Below, one piece after another: positions 34,025 to 42,067 of a stretch of 64,000 nucleotides of DNA. Position 1 is the first letter of the stretch. Every line of letters starts with the position of its first letter. Position numbers and translations under genes: made by a program. The notes under the pieces are model-generated. The model was not told where the DNA came from. It made no database searches and saw only the letters and a program-made list of their open reading frames with translations. The stretch is from Streptomyces daqingensis (GTDB lineage Bacteria; Actinomycetota; Actinomycetes; Streptomycetales; Streptomycetaceae). Location of the stretch: the NCBI RefSeq assembly GCF_014645895.1, contig NZ_BMMP01000012.1, positions 62,001 through 126,000 on the forward strand. The letters are read 5' to 3'.

Positions 34025-34840
34025 GTGGACGCGGACCTCGAACGCCACTACTCGCGTCTCGCCTCCGCCTACGACTCCACGTGGGCCGGCCGGCCCGAAT
34101 ACCTCGACTGGATGGAGCGGCAGATCGTCTCCCGCCTCCGGCTGCGGCGCGGCGAGCGCACGGCCGACATCGGCGCCGGTACGGGGCTCTTCCTGCGGCG
34201 TCTGCTGGAGTACGCCGACGAGGAGACACCTGTCGTCTGCGTCGACCCCTCGCAGCCCATGCTCGACCGGCTGCCGCACGATCCGCGCCTCCTGCCCCTG
34301 CGGGCGACGGCGGAGGAGTTCGCGGAGGGGGCCCGCGGGCCGGGCGGTCCCCTTGAGCTTCCGTGCCCGGAGTTCGACGCCGTCCTCATCAAGGAGGCGG
34401 TGCACCACTTCCCGGATTTGCCGTCGACGCTGTCCGGCCTGGCGCGGCGGCTCGCGCCGGGCGGGCGGATCCTCATCGTGACGCTGCCGCCGAAGCTCGA
34501 ATACCCCCTCTTCCGCGCGGCGCTTGACCGCTTCGCCGCCCACCAGCCCGAGCCGGAGCACATCGAGGCGGCGCTGCGCCGCGCAGGCCTCGGAACCCGC
34601 ACCACCTACGCGCAGTTCCCCGTCGCCGTCGAACGCGACCACTGGATGCGTCTGGTCGCGGGACGCTGGATGTCGGTGCTCTCCACCTTCTCCGACGCCG
34701 AACTCGCCGACGGGCTGGAGGAGATGGCCGGGAGCGCGGCCGTACGTCCCGGCGGCGTCCTGCACTTCCCCGACCGCTTCGCCTTCGTCGAGGGACGAGC
34801 CGCCCCCGCAGCGGACGCGGAGGCCCCGGCGGCGGGCTGA
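34025..34840 (+). CDS. Class I SAM-dependent methyltransferase (UbiE/ArsM-like)
   Basis: 271 residues; GTG with AGGGAGGTGG nine bases upstream. 'YSRLASAYDSTWAGRPEYLDW' opens the domain; 'TADIGAGTGLFLRRLLEYAD' is the SAM loop, 'VVCVDPSQPMLDRLP' the acidic strand, 'FDAVLIKEAVHHFPDLPSTL' and 'GGRILIVTLPPKLEYPLFRA' later motifs. The acceptor is unknown. It ends 22 bases before the cobalamin riboswitch and is not expected to belong to that operon. Confidence 0.85.
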   Translation: MDADLERHYSRLASAYDSTWAGRPEYLDWMERQIVSRLRLRRGERTADIGAGTGLFLRRLLEYADEETPVVCVDPSQPMLDRLPHDPRLLPLRATAEEFAEGARGPGGPLELPCPEFDAVLIKEAVHHFPDLPSTLSGLARRLAPGGRILIVTLPPKLEYPLFRAALDRFAAHQPEPEHIEAALRRAGLGTRTTYAQFPVAVERDHWMRLVAGRWMSVLSTFSDAELADGLEEMAGSAAVRPGGVLHFPDRFAFVEGRAAPAADAEAPAAG

Positions 34841-34861
34841 GGGGTCCCGGGAGGCGGCCGG

Positions 34862-35095
34862 TTAGAGTATCGGTGCAGACATCGCCGCCGATCGAGGGAA
34901 GCCGGTGTGAATCCGGCGCTGACCCGCAACCGTGAACGGCGCCCGCGAGCACGGAGGACCGTGCGGGCCCGTGAGCCGGAGCACCCGGTCGTCGGCAGGG
35001 CTCGCGGAGCCGCGGCATCCCGCCGGAAAGCGGGGGGCGGCGGCTCCCACCGTCGAGGTTTACGGAGCTGAGCCGGGTGTGCCGCACGACCGAGC
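34862..35095 (+). ncRNA. Cobalamin (adenosylcobalamin) riboswitch
   Basis: The B12-box core is unmistakable at 34897-34930: GGGAAGCCGGTGTGAATCC, followed by GGCGCTGACCCGCAAC. Upstream lies the P2/P3 region with GGTGC, and downstream a run of GC stems with a GCCGGAAAGC-like loop near 35020 and CCGGGTG near 35075. The 3' limit is approximate. In actinomycetes these RNAs repress B12 uptake or synthesis genes when the coenzyme is plentiful; here it leads into the operon starting at 35165. Confidence 0.93.
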
Positions 35096-35164
35096 GCAGG
35101 TGCACGCGCCCGGCGGGCGGGGCGGCCGAGCACGGCTGCGTACCGCTCACCGAAAGGCACCCCC

Positions 35165-36493
35165 ATGTTCGTGCGCCGGAGCTTCGCAGTCATAGCAGCG
35201 GCGTCAGCGCTCTGCGCCGTCACGGCACCGGCGGCATCCGCCCGCGCCGCGGGATCCGCGGCAGCGGCCCCCGGATCCGCCGCCGCGCCGGCCGGCAAGC
35301 TGCCCGACGGCCTCTACGGGAAGTCCGACCCCAAGTACGACGGCGTGTGGCGCCAGTCCGTCGCCCTCCTCGCCCAGAAGGCCGCCGGCGCGAAGCCGGC
35401 CGCCGAGGCCGTGGAGTGGCTGGCGCGGCAGCAGTGCGACGACGGCTCGTTCACGTCCTACCGCGCGGACCCCGGCGCCGAGTGCGACGCGAAGAAGACC
35501 CCGAGCGACACCAACGCCACCGCGCTCGCCGTGCAGGCGCTCTCCGCCGTGGGCGGCCGGGGCGGGACGGTACGCGACTCGCTGGACTGGCTGGAGTCGG
35601 TGCAGAACGAGGACGGCGGCTGGGGCTACAACCCCGGCAGCCCGAGCGACGCCAACTCGGTGTCGGTCGTCATAGGCGCCTACTCGGCGGCCGGCCGCGA
35701 CGCGGAGCGCATACGCAAGGACGGCGACTCCCCGTACGACGCGCTGCGCAAGCTCCAACTCGGCTGCGACGCCGACGAGTCCGACCGCGGCGCCTACGCC
35801 TACCAGCCGGGCAAGAAGGGCGAGCTCGAAGCGAACGGCGACGCCACAGCGGCCGCCACGCTCGCGGGGTTCGGCTCCGGCCTGCTCGTCGGCGCCCGTG
35901 AAGGCGACGGCGGCGGGACGGCGAAGGGCAAGGCCCGGAAGCAGCGTCCGCTCGAACCGCCGAAGTGCGGCAAGGACGGCAAGGACGGCGACGGGAAGCT
36001 CCCCGGGGGACGGACCGAGGCGGCGGAGGCCGGCGCCGCGTACCTGGCCGCCGTGCTGAAGAAGGGCGGCGGCCATCTGCGCGCCGTGACACCGGGCGCC
36101 GAGGGAGGCCCCGACTACGGGAACACCGCCGACGCGGTGATCGCCCTCGCCGCGGGCGGCCACCGGGCCGAGGCGGAGAAGTCGCTGGACTGGCTCGCCG
36201 GCGGGCTCGGCAAGTGGGACAAGTCCCGCAACGACCCCGCGGCGATCGGCGGCGTGATGCTGGCCGTACACGCCACGGGAGGCGACGCCGCGAAGCTCGG
36301 GAAGACCGCTCTGCTCGAACGCCTCAACGCCACGGGCCCGCGCCCCGCCCGCATGCCCGACGCGGACGGCGGCGGGAACGGCGAGGAGGACGGCGGCGAC
36401 TTCACGAAGTGGTCGCTCGTCGGTGCCGGCATCGCAGCCGGCGCGGGCGTCGGCATCCTGCTGAGCGGGCGGCGGAAGCGTCAGGGGCTGTGA
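35165..36493 (+). CDS. Secreted, membrane-anchored alpha/alpha-barrel repeat protein, transcobalamin-like (proposed)
   Basis: 442 residues, ATG after GAAAGGCACCCCC. Signal peptide: 'MFVRRSFAVIAAASALCAV' with an AxA cleavage region near 29. Helix-pair repeats of the prenyltransferase/squalene-oxidase type: 'AVEWLARQQCDDGSFTSYR', 'SLDWLESVQNEDGGWGYNPG', 'AGAAYLAAVLKKGGGHL' and 'EKSLDWLAGGLGKWDKS'. These match the (alpha/alpha)6 barrel that forms the alpha domain of animal transcobalamin and intrinsic factor. The C-terminus has one membrane helix ('WSLVGAGIAAGAGVGILL') and a basic tail GRRKRQGL, so the barrel faces outward. Under a B12 riboswitch and coupled (GTGA) to the next secreted protein and an ECF importer, it is best read as a surface cobalamin-capture subunit. 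No cyclase motif. Role inferred, not proven. Confidence 0.85.
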   Translation: MFVRRSFAVIAAASALCAVTAPAASARAAGSAAAAPGSAAAPAGKLPDGLYGKSDPKYDGVWRQSVALLAQKAAGAKPAAEAVEWLARQQCDDGSFTSYRADPGAECDAKKTPSDTNATALAVQALSAVGGRGGTVRDSLDWLESVQNEDGGWGYNPGSPSDANSVSVVIGAYSAAGRDAERIRKDGDSPYDALRKLQLGCDADESDRGAYAYQPGKKGELEANGDATAAATLAGFGSGLLVGAREGDGGGTAKGKARKQRPLEPPKCGKDGKDGDGKLPGGRTEAAEAGAAYLAAVLKKGGGHLRAVTPGAEGGPDYGNTADAVIALAAGGHRAEAEKSLDWLAGGLGKWDKSRNDPAAIGGVMLAVHATGGDAAKLGKTALLERLNATGPRPARMPDADGGGNGEEDGGDFTKWSLVGAGIAAGAGVGILLSGRRKRQGL

Positions 36494-37212
36494 GGGCGCG
36501 GCGTGCGGGACGCGGCGTGCACCTAGTCCGGCTCGGCGTCGTCCTGGCCGTGTCGGCGTCCGCCGGTGCCGTGCCGGCCGCCGCGGCGGTCGCGGCTCCC
36601 CAGCAGGACGGCGGCAGTTACCGGTACTGGTCGTTCTGGGAGCGCGGCGGCAGCGGCAGTTGGAAGTACGCCACGCAGGGGCCGTCCGTCCTCCGCCCCG
36701 AGGACGGCTCCGTGCTCGGCTTCCGATTCGCGCTGAGCGAGAACTCGCAGGACGCCGCGAAGCCCCGCGGCAGCGCGGACTTCGCCGCCGCGTGCGCGGA
36801 CACCCGCGAGCGGAAGGGCCGCAAACGCGTCGCCCTGCGCCTCGACTTCGGCACCGCCGCCGACGCCCCGGACGGCGAGCGCCCGCCGAAGTCCCGTACC
36901 GCGTGCGCCAGCGTCGACGCGGACGCGAACGCCGCCGAGGCTCTCGCCGGAGTGGCGAAGCCGCTGCGCTACAACTCGGACGCGCTGCTGTGCGCCGTCG
37001 AGGGTTACCCGGCGCGCGGCTGCGGTGAGCAGGTCCGCGGAGAGGGCGGGTCCCGTGAGGACAGCCGCCCCGGCGGCGACGGGGACGTGGGCAGCGGCGC
37101 GGACGGCGACGGGACGGTAGGTCTCGGTCCCGTCGCGGGGATCGCGGCGGGTGCCGCCGCGATCGCGGTCCTCGCCGCGGCCGCGGTACGGCAGTCGCGC
37201 CGCCGCGGGTGA
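36490..37212 (+). CDS. Secreted membrane-anchored protein (SCO2322-like), DUF4430-like segment; proposed second half of a transcobalamin-like receptor
   Basis: 240 residues, GTG overlapping the preceding TGA. N-terminal signal ('VRLGVVLAVSASAGAVPAA'). Mature start 'YRYWSFWERGGSGSWKY', then 'LRPEDGSVLGFRFAL': a Tyr-Trp strand, a turn, and a DGxxxxFRF strand are the pattern of the second half of DUF4430, the beta domain of transcobalamin. Four Cys (AACAD, RTACAS, LLCAV, GCGEQ) could pair. A Gly/Asp linker leads to a membrane helix ('GLGPVAGIAAGAAAIAVLA') and the basic tail RQSRRRG. From memory Streptomyces homologues are called SCO2322-family proteins with no function. I propose it acts with the preceding barrel protein to bind B12. 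Confidence 0.8.
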   Translation: MRARRAGRGVHLVRLGVVLAVSASAGAVPAAAAVAAPQQDGGSYRYWSFWERGGSGSWKYATQGPSVLRPEDGSVLGFRFALSENSQDAAKPRGSADFAAACADTRERKGRKRVALRLDFGTAADAPDGERPPKSRTACASVDADANAAEALAGVAKPLRYNSDALLCAVEGYPARGCGEQVRGEGGSREDSRPGGDGDVGSGADGDGTVGLGPVAGIAAGAAAIAVLAAAAVRQSRRRG

Positions 37213-38573
37213 CGCCGATGACCGGGCAGCACACCGCCCGCGCCCGCGGCGTCCGCTCACCACGGCCGGACGCCCCGAGCGGCCTGCCGGGGCCGCGCAC
37301 CGGCACCCTGCCGCACCGGCTGCGCGCGCCCCTCGCCCGGCGCGGTACGGCGCTGCACCCCGGCGCGTGGTGGCTGTGGGCGCTGGGCCTGGCCACCGCG
37401 GCGTCGCGCACCACCAACCCGCTGCTGCTGATGCTCCTGTGCGCGGTGGCCGGCTACGTCGTCGCCTCCCGCCGCACGAACGCCCCCTGGGCCCGCTCCT
37501 ACGGTGCTTTCCTCAAGCTGGGGCTCGCGGTGCTGGCGATCCGGCTCGTCTTCGCCTTCTTCCTCGGCTCCCCCATCCCCGGCAGCGTCGTGATCGTCAC
37601 CCTGCCCGAAGTGCCCCTGCCCGGCTGGGCGCAGGGGGTTCGCGTCGGCGGCAGGGTCACCGCGGAGGGCCTCGTCTTCGCGCTCTACGACGGCATGAGG
37701 CTGGCCACCCTGCTCGTCTGCGTGGGCGCTGCCAACGCCCTCGCCAATCCGGCACGGATGCTGAAGTCCCTGCCAGGGGCGCTCTACGAGGCGGGAGTGG
37801 CCGCAGTCGTCGCCATGACGTTCGCTCCGAACCTGATCGCCGACGTACAGCGGCTGCGGGCCGCCCGCCGGCTGCGGGGACGGACCGACAAGGGAGTACG
37901 GGCGCTGCTGCGGGTCGGACTGCCCGTGCTGGAAGGCGCGTTGGAGCGTTCCGTCGCGCTGGCGGCCGCGATGGACTCGCGGGGGTACGGACGCTCCGCA
38001 CCCGTCTCCCCCGCTGTGCGCCGCGCCACGGCGGCACTCACGCTCGGCGGCCTGCTGGGCGTCTGCACCGGCACGTTCGCGCTGCTCACCGCCCAAGGGG
38101 GCGCCTACGGGCTGCCGTTGCTGCTGGCCGGGGCCGTCCTCGCGCTGGCCGGACTGCGGCTCGGCGGGCGGCGCAGCCTCCGTACGCGTTACCGGCCTGA
38201 GCGCTGGGGGACCCGCGCGTGGCTCGTCGCCGGTTCGGGCGCGGCGGCCGGCGCCGTACTGGTGGCGGCGGGAGACGTCTTCCCGGAGGCCCTGCAACCG
38301 CCCGCCGTGCCCCTGGCGTTGCCGCCGCTGCCGCTGTGGCCGGCGGCGGGGCTCCTGGTGGGACTGCTGCCGGCGCTGGTGGCGCCGGTCCCGGCGCCGT
38401 CCCGGCCCGCTTCTCCCGACGGACCCGCGCACGGCGGGAGTTCAACTCCCGGGAGCGTCTCCGGCCGCCCAGCCACCGCCGGCACCCCGGACGCTTCCGG
38501 CCCGCCCGTCCCGTCCGCCGAGTCCGCCGCCTCCCGACTCCGCCCGTCCGCACCCGAGGAGCCCGCCCTGTGA
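37209..38573 (+). CDS. ECF transporter T component (EcfT/CbrV-type)
   Basis: 454 residues, GTG in a GTGA overlap with the previous gene. Five to seven membrane helices: 'LLLMLLCAVAGYVVASRR', 'SYGAFLKLGLAVLAIRLVF', 'AVVAMTFAPNLIADVQRL' and more. The T-component coupling helices carry the Ala-Arg-Gly motifs: 'RLRAARRLRGRTDKG' near 215-230 and 'AAAMDSRGYGRSAP' near 255-268. T proteins link the substrate-binding S protein to the ATPases. A Pro/Ser-rich tail of about 70 residues ends the protein. B12-riboswitch control indicates a cobalamin importer (Cbr-type). Confidence 0.9.
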   Translation: MTPMTGQHTARARGVRSPRPDAPSGLPGPRTGTLPHRLRAPLARRGTALHPGAWWLWALGLATAASRTTNPLLLMLLCAVAGYVVASRRTNAPWARSYGAFLKLGLAVLAIRLVFAFFLGSPIPGSVVIVTLPEVPLPGWAQGVRVGGRVTAEGLVFALYDGMRLATLLVCVGAANALANPARMLKSLPGALYEAGVAAVVAMTFAPNLIADVQRLRAARRLRGRTDKGVRALLRVGLPVLEGALERSVALAAAMDSRGYGRSAPVSPAVRRATAALTLGGLLGVCTGTFALLTAQGGAYGLPLLLAGAVLALAGLRLGGRRSLRTRYRPERWGTRAWLVAGSGAAAGAVLVAAGDVFPEALQPPAVPLALPPLPLWPAAGLLVGLLPALVAPVPAPSRPASPDGPAHGGSSTPGSVSGRPATAGTPDASGPPVPSAESAASRLRPSAPEEPAL

Positions 38574-40567
38574 TCCGCTTCGAGCAGGTCTCGGTCCGCT
38601 ACGAGGACACCGCGGAGCCCGCGGTGGGCCCGGTCGACGCGGCGATCCCGGAAGGCGAACTCTGCCTGCTGGTCGGTGCGTCGGGCGCCGGCAAGTCCAC
38701 TCTGCTCGGCACGGTCTCCGGCCTCGTACCGCACTTCACCGGCGGCACCCTCCACGGACGCGTCACCGTGGCGGGCCGCGACACCCGGACGCACAAGCCG
38801 CGCGAACTCGCCGACGTCGTCGGCACCGTCGGGCAGGACCCGATGGCCCACTTCGTCACGGACACGGTCGAGGACGAACTCGCCTACGGCATGGAGTCGC
38901 TGGGCCTGTCCCCCGGCACGATGCGCCGCCGCGTGGAGGAGACCCTCGACCTGCTGGGACTCAACGAGTTGCGCGACCGCCCCATCGCGACGCTCTCCGG
39001 AGGGCAGCAGCAGCGCGTGGCCATCGGCTCGGTACTCACCCCGCACCCGAGCGTCCTCGTCCTCGACGAACCCACTTCCGCCCTCGACCCGGCGGCGGCC
39101 GAGGAGGTCCTCGCGGTCCTGCAGCGGCTCGTGCACGACCTCGGCACCACCGTGCTCATGGCCGAGCACCGGCTGGAGCGGGTGGTGCAGTACGCGGACC
39201 GGGTGCTCCTGCTCGACGCCCCGCACGGCAGGGCAGGCGGAGCGGCGGACCCGGCGGCCGGCGGCACGGCAGGCGACAGCGCGGGCTGCCGCACTTCGGG
39301 CGGCGGCACCCGTATCGGCACGCCCGCCGAGATGATGGCCCTCTCCCCCGTGCACCCCCCGGTGGTCGCGCTCGGGCGGCTCGCGGGCTGGTCGCCGCTG
39401 CCGATGTCCGTACGGGACGCCCGCCGCCGGGCGGGACCGCTGCGGCAGGAGCTGGCCCCCCTGCCCGAGCCCGTCACACCGCCCTCCCGTGACGACCGCC
39501 CGGCCGGCCGCTCCCCGCGCACCGTCGAGACCCCCGGCGCGACAACGGGCCGTCCGGGCAACTCACTGCGCCGCTCCGGCGACGGGCTCCGCTCCCGCCT
39601 CCGCGCGGTGCTGCGCCCCGCCCCGGACCGCGCGGGCGCCGCGCACCGCTCCGGCGCGCCCCCGGCAGACGGCGGCACGGCACCGGAGTTGCTCGCCCGC
39701 GCGGCCGGGCTGACGCTGGTACGGGGCGCCGTCACCGCGCTCCACGAGGTCGACCTCACGCTGCACGCCGGAGAGGTCGCCGCCCTGATGGGACGCAACG
39801 GGGCGGGCAAGTCCACGCTGCTGGGCGCTCTCGTGGGCCTGCACGCCCCCACTTCGGGAACGGTCGCGGTCGGGGGCGGCGAGCGGCTCGCTCCCGCCGG
39901 TACAGCGCCGCGCAGGCTCCTGCGGCACGTCGGCCTCGTCCCGCAGGAGCCCCGGGACCTGCTGTACGCGGACACGGTGGCCGCCGAGTGCGCCTCCGCC
40001 GACGCCGACGCGGACGCCCCGGAGGGGACCTGCCGGAGGCTGGTGGCGGAACTGCTCCCCGGTGTGGACGGCGACGTCCACCCGCGGGACCTCTCGGAGG
40101 GGCAGCGGCTCGTGCTGGCCCTCGCCGTCGTGCTCACGGCCCGTCCGCCGCTGATCCTGCTCGACGAGCCCACCCGCGGCCTCGACTACGCGGCCAAGTC
40201 CCGTCTCGTGCGCATACTCCGCGCGCTGGCCGCCGAAGGGCACGCGGTCGTCCTCGCCACCCACGACGTGGAGCTGGCCGCCGAACTCGCCCACCGGGTC
40301 GTGATCCTCGCCCAGGGCGAGACGGTCGCCGACGGTCCGACGTCCGAAGTGGTCACCTCCTCCCCCGCGTTCGCCCCGCAGGTGGCCAAGATCCTCGCAC
40401 CGCAGCGCTGGTTGACCGTGCCCCAGGTGAGGGCGGCCCTGGCGGGCACGGGGCCGCCGGACGCACCGGGCGGCCCCGACGGACCTGACAGCCCCGAAGG
40501 CCCGGACGCAGCCGACTGGTCGGACCGGGCCGACGTGCCGGGCAGCGGGGCCGGGGACGCCTCATGA
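38570..40567 (+). CDS. ECF transporter ATPase with two fused ABC domains
   Basis: 665 residues, GTG overlapping the T-component stop. First ABC domain: Walker A 'GASGAGKST' near 38, Q-loop 'VGQDPMAHFV', signature 'LSGGQQQR', Walker B 'VLVLDEPTSALDP'. Residues about 220-370 are a poorly conserved Arg/Pro/Gly-rich linker. Second domain: Walker A 'GRNGAGKST', Q-loop 'LVPQEPRDLLY', signature 'LSEGQRL' (altered from LSGGQ), Walker B 'LILLDEPTRGLDY'. A1 and A2 are thus on one chain. It powers uptake with the T and S proteins on either side. The Glu in the second signature is a known variation in EcfA2-like domains. Confidence 0.92.
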   Translation: MIRFEQVSVRYEDTAEPAVGPVDAAIPEGELCLLVGASGAGKSTLLGTVSGLVPHFTGGTLHGRVTVAGRDTRTHKPRELADVVGTVGQDPMAHFVTDTVEDELAYGMESLGLSPGTMRRRVEETLDLLGLNELRDRPIATLSGGQQQRVAIGSVLTPHPSVLVLDEPTSALDPAAAEEVLAVLQRLVHDLGTTVLMAEHRLERVVQYADRVLLLDAPHGRAGGAADPAAGGTAGDSAGCRTSGGGTRIGTPAEMMALSPVHPPVVALGRLAGWSPLPMSVRDARRRAGPLRQELAPLPEPVTPPSRDDRPAGRSPRTVETPGATTGRPGNSLRRSGDGLRSRLRAVLRPAPDRAGAAHRSGAPPADGGTAPELLARAAGLTLVRGAVTALHEVDLTLHAGEVAALMGRNGAGKSTLLGALVGLHAPTSGTVAVGGGERLAPAGTAPRRLLRHVGLVPQEPRDLLYADTVAAECASADADADAPEGTCRRLVAELLPGVDGDVHPRDLSEGQRLVLALAVVLTARPPLILLDEPTRGLDYAAKSRLVRILRALAAEGHAVVLATHDVELAAELAHRVVILAQGETVADGPTSEVVTSSPAFAPQVAKILAPQRWLTVPQVRAALAGTGPPDAPGGPDGPDSPEGPDAADWSDRADVPGSGAGDAS

Positions 40568-41577
40568 ACCTGCGCACCCGGGAAGCGGCACCCGCGAAAC
40601 CGGCACGGCACGCCCCCCGCCCGCACGGCTCCGCACCCTCGCGCCCTGCGCCGACCCCCCGCGCCCCGCGAGCCGTCCGCCTCGGCCCCCGCTCCGTCGC
40701 GGCCCTGGTCCTCACCAGCGCCGCGGGCGTCGCCGCCTTCGGCTGGCCGCTGCTCGCCGACTCGGCGTCGGGACTCGCCCATTCACGGGACGCGCCCTGG
40801 CTGTTCGCCGCCCTGCTCCCCCTGCTGCTGGTCGTGGTCGTCGCGACGATCGCCGACACCGGCATGGACGCGAAGGCCGTCGCCATGCTCGGCGTCCTCG
40901 CCGCGGCGGGCGCGGCTCTGCGACCGCTCGGTGCGGGAACCGCGGGGCTGGAGCCGATGTTCTTCCTCATCGTGCTCTCCGGCCGCGTGCTCGGGCCGGG
41001 GTTCGGCTTCGTGCTGGGCGCCCTGTCGATGTTCGCGAGCGCCCTGCTCACGGGAGGCGCCGGACCCTGGATGCCCTTCCAGATGCTCAGCATGGGCTGG
41101 GTGGCCATGGGCGCCGGGCTCCTGCCCGGGCCCCGGCGCGTCCGCGGACGCTGGGAGCTGCTGATGCTCGCCGGGTACGGCGCCCCCGCGGCCCTGGCCT
41201 ACGGGCTCGTGATGAACCTCCAGGGCTGGCCCTACATCGCGGGGCTCGGCTCCGGCATCTCCTTCGTCCCGGGCGACCCGCTGCCCGAGAACCTCGCCCG
41301 GTTCGCCACGTACGTGCTGGCCACCTCCCTCGGCTGGGACGTGCCCCGGGCGACGCTGACCGTCGTACTGATCCTCACCCTCGGCGGGCCCGTACTGCGC
41401 GCGCTCCGCCGTGCCACGCGCCGCGCCGCGTTCGAGGCGCCGGCCGGCTTCCGTCCCGCCCCGCACCCCGGCGCACCACGGCACGTGCCCCCGGACGCCT
41501 TGGGGCAGGATGGGGCGCATGAGCATCGTGAAGATCAACGTCCTGAACGTCCCGGCGGAGCAGCGGGAGGTCCTTGA
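40564..41577 (+). CDS. ECF transporter S component (CbrT-like, cobalamin)
   Basis: 337 residues, ATG overlapping the ATPase stop (ATGA). After a 45-residue Pro/Arg/Ala leader, six membrane helices follow: 'SVAALVLTSAAGVAAFGWPL', 'WLFAALLPLLLVVVVATIA', 'AVAMLGVLAAAGAALRPLG', 'RVLGPGFGFVLGALSMFASA', 'LLMLAGYGAPAALAYGLVM' and 'ATLTVVLILTLGGPVLRAL'. The S protein binds the vitamin. Cobalamin is assigned from the riboswitch, not from the sequence. The C-terminal 50 residues are uncharacteristic and run 59 bases into the next gene; they may be a read-through tail of little importance. Confidence 0.88.
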   Translation: MNLRTREAAPAKPARHAPRPHGSAPSRPAPTPRAPRAVRLGPRSVAALVLTSAAGVAAFGWPLLADSASGLAHSRDAPWLFAALLPLLLVVVVATIADTGMDAKAVAMLGVLAAAGAALRPLGAGTAGLEPMFFLIVLSGRVLGPGFGFVLGALSMFASALLTGGAGPWMPFQMLSMGWVAMGAGLLPGPRRVRGRWELLMLAGYGAPAALAYGLVMNLQGWPYIAGLGSGISFVPGDPLPENLARFATYVLATSLGWDVPRATLTVVLILTLGGPVLRALRRATRRAAFEAPAGFRPAPHPGAPRHVPPDALGQDGAHEHREDQRPERPGGAAGGP

Positions 41578-41845
41578 GAAGCGTTTCGCGTCCCGTGCCG
41601 GAGCCGTCGAGGGCTCGGACGGCTTCGAATGGTTCGAGCTCCTCCGCCCGCTCGAAGGCACCGACGACTACCTGGTGTACACGCGGTGGCGTGACGAGGA
41701 GTCGTTCCAGGCGTGGATGGAGGGCCCGATGAAGCAGGCCCACCAGGGCGGCGAAGGCGGCTCCGAGCGTCCCAAGCCGGCTGCTTCGGGTTCGACGCTG
41801 TGGTCCTTCGAGGTCGTCCAGCAGGCCTCCCCGAAGACGGACTGA
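41519..41845 (+). CDS. MhuD/IsdG-type haem-degrading monooxygenase (ABM fold)
   Basis: 108 residues. With ATG at 41519 the protein begins 'MSIVKINVLNVPAEQREVLE' and aligns without gaps to what I recall of mycobacterial MhuD ('VVKINAIEVP', 'LEKRFAHRAHAVE', 'GFLGFQLLRP', 'AFQAWANGPAIAAH'). Asn7, Trp66 (in 'ESFQAWMEGP') and His75 (in 'MKQAHQGG') fall at the numbers of the MhuD haem-degrading residues. Usual annotation is 'antibiotic biosynthesis monooxygenase', but haem breakdown for iron is more specific. AGGATGGGG precedes the start; a second ATG nine bases earlier is possible. It overlaps the end of the B12 transporter gene, so it may share that transcript. Confidence 0.85.
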   Translation: MSIVKINVLNVPAEQREVLEKRFASRAGAVEGSDGFEWFELLRPLEGTDDYLVYTRWRDEESFQAWMEGPMKQAHQGGEGGSERPKPAASGSTLWSFEVVQQASPKTD

Positions 41846-42067
41846 CCTCGGAGGGGCGCCCCGGAGAAGCACCGATCCCGGCCGGGGCCCGGGCCGGAAG
41901 CCTGCCGCCAGGGCGACCCCGGGCCCCGCGCGACTTCCGCCGGCGGACGCCCCTGGCGGCGGGCCGACACCGGACGCGACGCCGCAGGGGCCTTCACCGG
42001 CTGAGGCCGCGCACCGCGGAACGCCGTGAGCGGGCCGGCAACGTCGTGAACGGGCCCGCGTGGCGCG

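Noticed and set aside
35165..36493. Squalene or terpene cyclase
   Set aside because: Helix-pair repeats fit the fold, but there is a signal peptide, a C-terminal anchor, no DXDD or QW-rich cyclase motif, and B12-riboswitch control.
41519..41845. Antibiotic-tailoring monooxygenase
   Set aside because: The fold name suggests it, but the Asn7/Trp66/His75 set and the location favour haem degradation.
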